Shown here: piece by piece, positions 5,958-8,116 of the stretch
How the letters are laid out: every line of letters begins with the position of its first letter
Position numbering within the stretch: the stretch's first letter is position 1
Source: Pseudomonadota bacterium
Lineage (GTDB): Bacteria; Pseudomonadota; Alphaproteobacteria; Ferrovibrionales; Ferrovibrionaceae
Assembly: GCA_023434425.1 (NCBI GenBank)
Contig: JAEYSS010000252.1
Location: 1-8,116, forward strand
Length of the DNA stretch: 8,116 nt
Direction of reading: 5' to 3'
Translations under genes and position numbers: made by a program
The notes under the pieces: model-generated
What the model saw: only the letters and a program-made list of their open reading frames with translations
Told to the model about the DNA's origin: nothing
The model's database searches: none

Positions 5958-8116
5958 ATGCGGAGCCTTTCAATTCGCACCACGCTGGGCCTGGTCATCG
6001 GGATACTGGGTCTCATGCTGGTGGCCGGCAGCATCAATGCCTTGCTGAACAATCTCGACCGCAATGCAGCCGCCAAGCGGGTCGCGCAACTGGCGCCGAT
6101 CAGCCAGGCCTTCTTCCAGAGCCTGCAGCAGCATCGGCTCGAGCGCGGCAATATCCTCATCGTCTTCCGCGCCGAAGCTCCCGCCGTCAAAGACACGGTC
6201 GACAGCATCACCGGCCAGCGCGACAACACGGTGAAATTCTACAATACCGGCTATGCCATGCTGTCGGCGCTCAGTAGCGACCTGCCGGGCGCGGCGCCGC
6301 TTCTGACCAAACTCAAGTCGGCGCATGACGCGGTCGAGGCATTGCGGCCGAAAGCGATGCAGATGATCGCCCAGCCCCGCGCCCAGCGCGATGCGCAGGC
6401 CATGCAGGATTGGCCGCGAGTCACCCAGAGCTACCTGAGCGCTGTGCAGGAAGCTTCCGACTTCCTGGAAGCGTCCCTGCAGCTGGTCGATCCAGCCGTC
6501 GACCAGCTGCTGAGCGTGAAGCAGAATGCCTGGACGATCCGCAACTATGCGGGTTCGATGGTGCTGCGAATCCTGACCACGATGTCGGCCGGCCAGACCT
6601 GGGGCGTGGCCGAATCCATGGCCCATGCCGACGATGCCGGCCGCGTGGCGACCGCCTGGGACATCGTAACCGTCATCGCGGCACGCAGCGACACTCCGGC
6701 GCCGGTGCGCGACGTCGTCAATACCGCAAAAGGCTTCTTCACCGGCCCGCTCGGCACCGAGCGCGAGACGATCGTGAAAGCATTCACGGCCGGCCAGAAA
6801 TCGCCGATCGAACAGGCAAAGTACCAGCCGACCGTGACCGAGAGCCTGAACATGCTGAACGCGGTGGCGAATACCGCGCTGGATGAACTGATCAAGCGCG
6901 CCGATGCCCAGACGGCCCAGACGCAGCGCAGCGTTTTCCTGAGTGTCGGAACGCTCGTGGCCGCTGTCGCTTTCACCGTTTTCGGCTTCCTGATCGTACA
7001 GTGGCGCGTCACCGGTCCGATCAATCGTATGACCGGCGCGATGCAGCGCCTGGCCAATCGCGACCTCGGTGTCGAAATTCCCTACACTGATCGCGGCGCC
7101 GAAGTCGGCCAGATGGCCACCGCTGTGCAGGTCTTCAAGGACAGCATGATTGCCCGCGAGCAGGCTGAAGCCGATGTCGCGCGCCAGCGTGAAGAATCGG
7201 AAGGCCGCCGACTGGAGCGCGAAGCACGCGAAAAGGCGGCCGGTGACGAGATCGCGGCGCTGGTCAACAAGGTGGCGCAGGGCGACCTGAGCGGTCGCAT
7301 CAGCGAAAGCGGCAAGGACGGCTTCTTCCTCACCACCAGCCAGGAACTGAACCGCCTGGCGGGCACGCTGCAGACCATGACCGGCGAACTGGCGACTGCG
7401 ATGGGCGCCATGGCTGGCGGCGACCTGACCAAGACGGTGCGTGGCGACTACCAGGGTGTGTTCGGCGAGATCAAGGGCGCGGTGAACGGCATGTCGGAAC
7501 GCATGCGCGATTTCGCCGGCCGCCTGACCCAGACGGCGCAATCGGTGAAGGTGGCATCCGACGAGATCTCGACCGGCAGCCAGGATCTGGCCAGCCGCAC
7601 GGAATCGCAGGCGGCCTCGATCGAGGAAACCGCGGCCTCGATGCACGAGATCACCACCACGGTGAAGCAGAATGCCGACAATGCGCAGGCGGCCAACCAG
7701 CTGGCCGTCGCGGCGCGCGACACCGCCGAAAAGGGTGGCAACGTGGTGGCCGATGCGGTCACGGCGGTGACGCAGATCGAGGAAAGCGCCCGCAAGATCA
7801 GCGACATTGTCGGGCTGATCGACGAGATCGCCTTCCAGACCAACCTGCTGGCGCTGAATGCAAGCGTGGAGGCCGCCCGTGCCGGCGAGGCCGGCAAGGG
7901 CTTTGCCGTCGTGGCGCAGGAAGTGCGTGCCCTCGCCCAACGTTCCGCCAACGCCTCGAAAGACATCAAGGCGCTGATCACGGACTCGAATGCGCAGGTG
8001 AAAACCGGCGCCTCGCTGGTCAATCAGACCGGTGGTTCGCTGACCGAGATCGTCAACGCCATCAAGAAAGTGAGCGATATCGTCGCCGAGATCGCTGCCG
8101 CCAGCCGCGAGCAGGC
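5958..8116 (+). CDS. Methyl-accepting chemotaxis protein with long periplasmic sensor and multiple HAMP units (C-terminus cut by window edge)
   Basis: The plus strand reads open from 5958 to the edge (719 codons). This is a membrane chemoreceptor that senses a ligand outside the cytoplasm and controls CheA through CheW. A basic start (MRSLSIRTTL) leads into membrane helix 1 (about 10-28). A sensor region of nearly 300 residues follows, mostly helical in look, with LERG at 61-64 recalling the ERG motif of NIT-type sensor domains. Helix 2 is at 326-348. HAMP runs from about 349 to 399 (VTGPINRMTGAMQRLANRDL at its start), then a charged coiled coil at 400-430. Two further HAMP-like units follow, at about 433-478 (VAQGDLSGRI) and 479-520 (MAGGDLTKTV). 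The signalling domain has Glu/Gln-rich methylation-type sequence near 549-565 and the conserved hairpin tip DEIAFQTNLLALNA at 622-635, then VEAARAGEAGKGFAVVAQEVR. The end of the returning helix is outside. Ligand unknown. Confidence 0.95.
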   Translation, partial: MRSLSIRTTLGLVIGILGLMLVAGSINALLNNLDRNAAAKRVAQLAPISQAFFQSLQQHRLERGNILIVFRAEAPAVKDTVDSITGQRDNTVKFYNTGYAMLSALSSDLPGAAPLLTKLKSAHDAVEALRPKAMQMIAQPRAQRDAQAMQDWPRVTQSYLSAVQEASDFLEASLQLVDPAVDQLLSVKQNAWTIRNYAGSMVLRILTTMSAGQTWGVAESMAHADDAGRVATAWDIVTVIAARSDTPAPVRDVVNTAKGFFTGPLGTERETIVKAFTAGQKSPIEQAKYQPTVTESLNMLNAVANTALDELIKRADAQTAQTQRSVFLSVGTLVAAVAFTVFGFLIVQWRVTGPINRMTGAMQRLANRDLGVEIPYTDRGAEVGQMATAVQVFKDSMIAREQAEADVARQREESEGRRLEREAREKAAGDEIAALVNKVAQGDLSGRISESGKDGFFLTTSQELNRLAGTLQTMTGELATAMGAMAGGDLTKTVRGDYQGVFGEIKGAVNGMSERMRDFAGRLTQTAQSVKVASDEISTGSQDLASRTESQAASIEETAASMHEITTTVKQNADNAQAANQLAVAARDTAEKGGNVVADAVTAVTQIEESARKISDIVGLIDEIAFQTNLLALNASVEAARAGEAGKGFAVVAQEVRALAQRSANASKDIKALITDSNAQVKTGASLVNQTGGSLTEIVNAIKKVSDIVAEIAAASREQ

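Noticed and set aside
5970..7940. A 656-codon open reading frame on the minus strand, opposite the chemoreceptor
   Set aside because: It is codon-aligned with the receptor gene, has a His/Gly/Arg-rich low-information translation, and no supporting family motif. The sense strand encodes an unmistakable MCP.
1..8116. Signs of mobile elements, CRISPR arrays, tRNA or rRNA genes, or a defence island
   Set aside because: No transposase or integrase motifs, no regularly spaced repeats and no RNA gene signatures were seen. All large reading frames are accounted for by chromosomal metabolic and signalling families.

Overview
The window is about 8.1 kb of GC-rich DNA (roughly 60-65% G+C by eye) from a motile Gram-negative bacterium. 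Protein style suggests an alphaproteobacterium, perhaps of the Rhodospirillales type. Supporting signs are a PimA/FadD-like CoA ligase, a PAS/degenerate-GGDEF/EAL protein and a multi-HAMP chemoreceptor. This assignment is inference; there is no rRNA or other marker to fix it. The window is densely coding, with six protein genes, two of them cut by the window edges. I see no mobile element, CRISPR array, tRNA or rRNA.

Layout. (1) Positions 1-1387, minus strand: the N-terminal 462 residues of a cyclic-di-GMP phosphodiesterase-type protein (PAS-like, degenerate GGDEF, EAL), running off the left edge. (2) Positions 1388-1607: a divergent intergenic region with a candidate promoter for the next gene. 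(3) Positions 1608-3311, plus strand: a medium/long-chain or dicarboxylate acyl-CoA ligase, closed by a strong hairpin terminator that also serves the convergent operon. (4) Positions 3362-5103, minus strand: a two-gene, probably translationally coupled operon. Its promoter-proximal gene is an HpcH/HpaI class II pyruvate aldolase; a DapA-superfamily lyase follows 14 nt downstream. (5) Positions 5104-5241: an AT-rich divergent control region with several small inverted repeats. (6) Positions 5242-8116, plus strand: cheW, then a large methyl-accepting chemotaxis protein with a long periplasmic sensor region and three HAMP-like units, running off the right edge.

How the parts fit. Two themes are present. 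One is 2-keto-acid and acyl-chain catabolism: the aldolase/lyase pair and the CoA ligase. The other is behaviour: CheW and MCP for chemotaxis, and the EAL protein for c-di-GMP turnover and the motile/sessile switch. The aldolase operon and the cheW-MCP operon are back to back and share a 138-nt control region, so the receptor might report on compounds the aldolases degrade. That link is a guess from position only. Nothing here is clearly a new defence or mobile system. The points most worth a second look are the altered GTTGE site of the DapA-like enzyme beside an HpaI aldolase, the degenerate GGDEF (DTEKY), the receptor's sensor and HAMP array, and a perfect 12-bp palindrome with a sigma-28-like promoter in front of the receptor.
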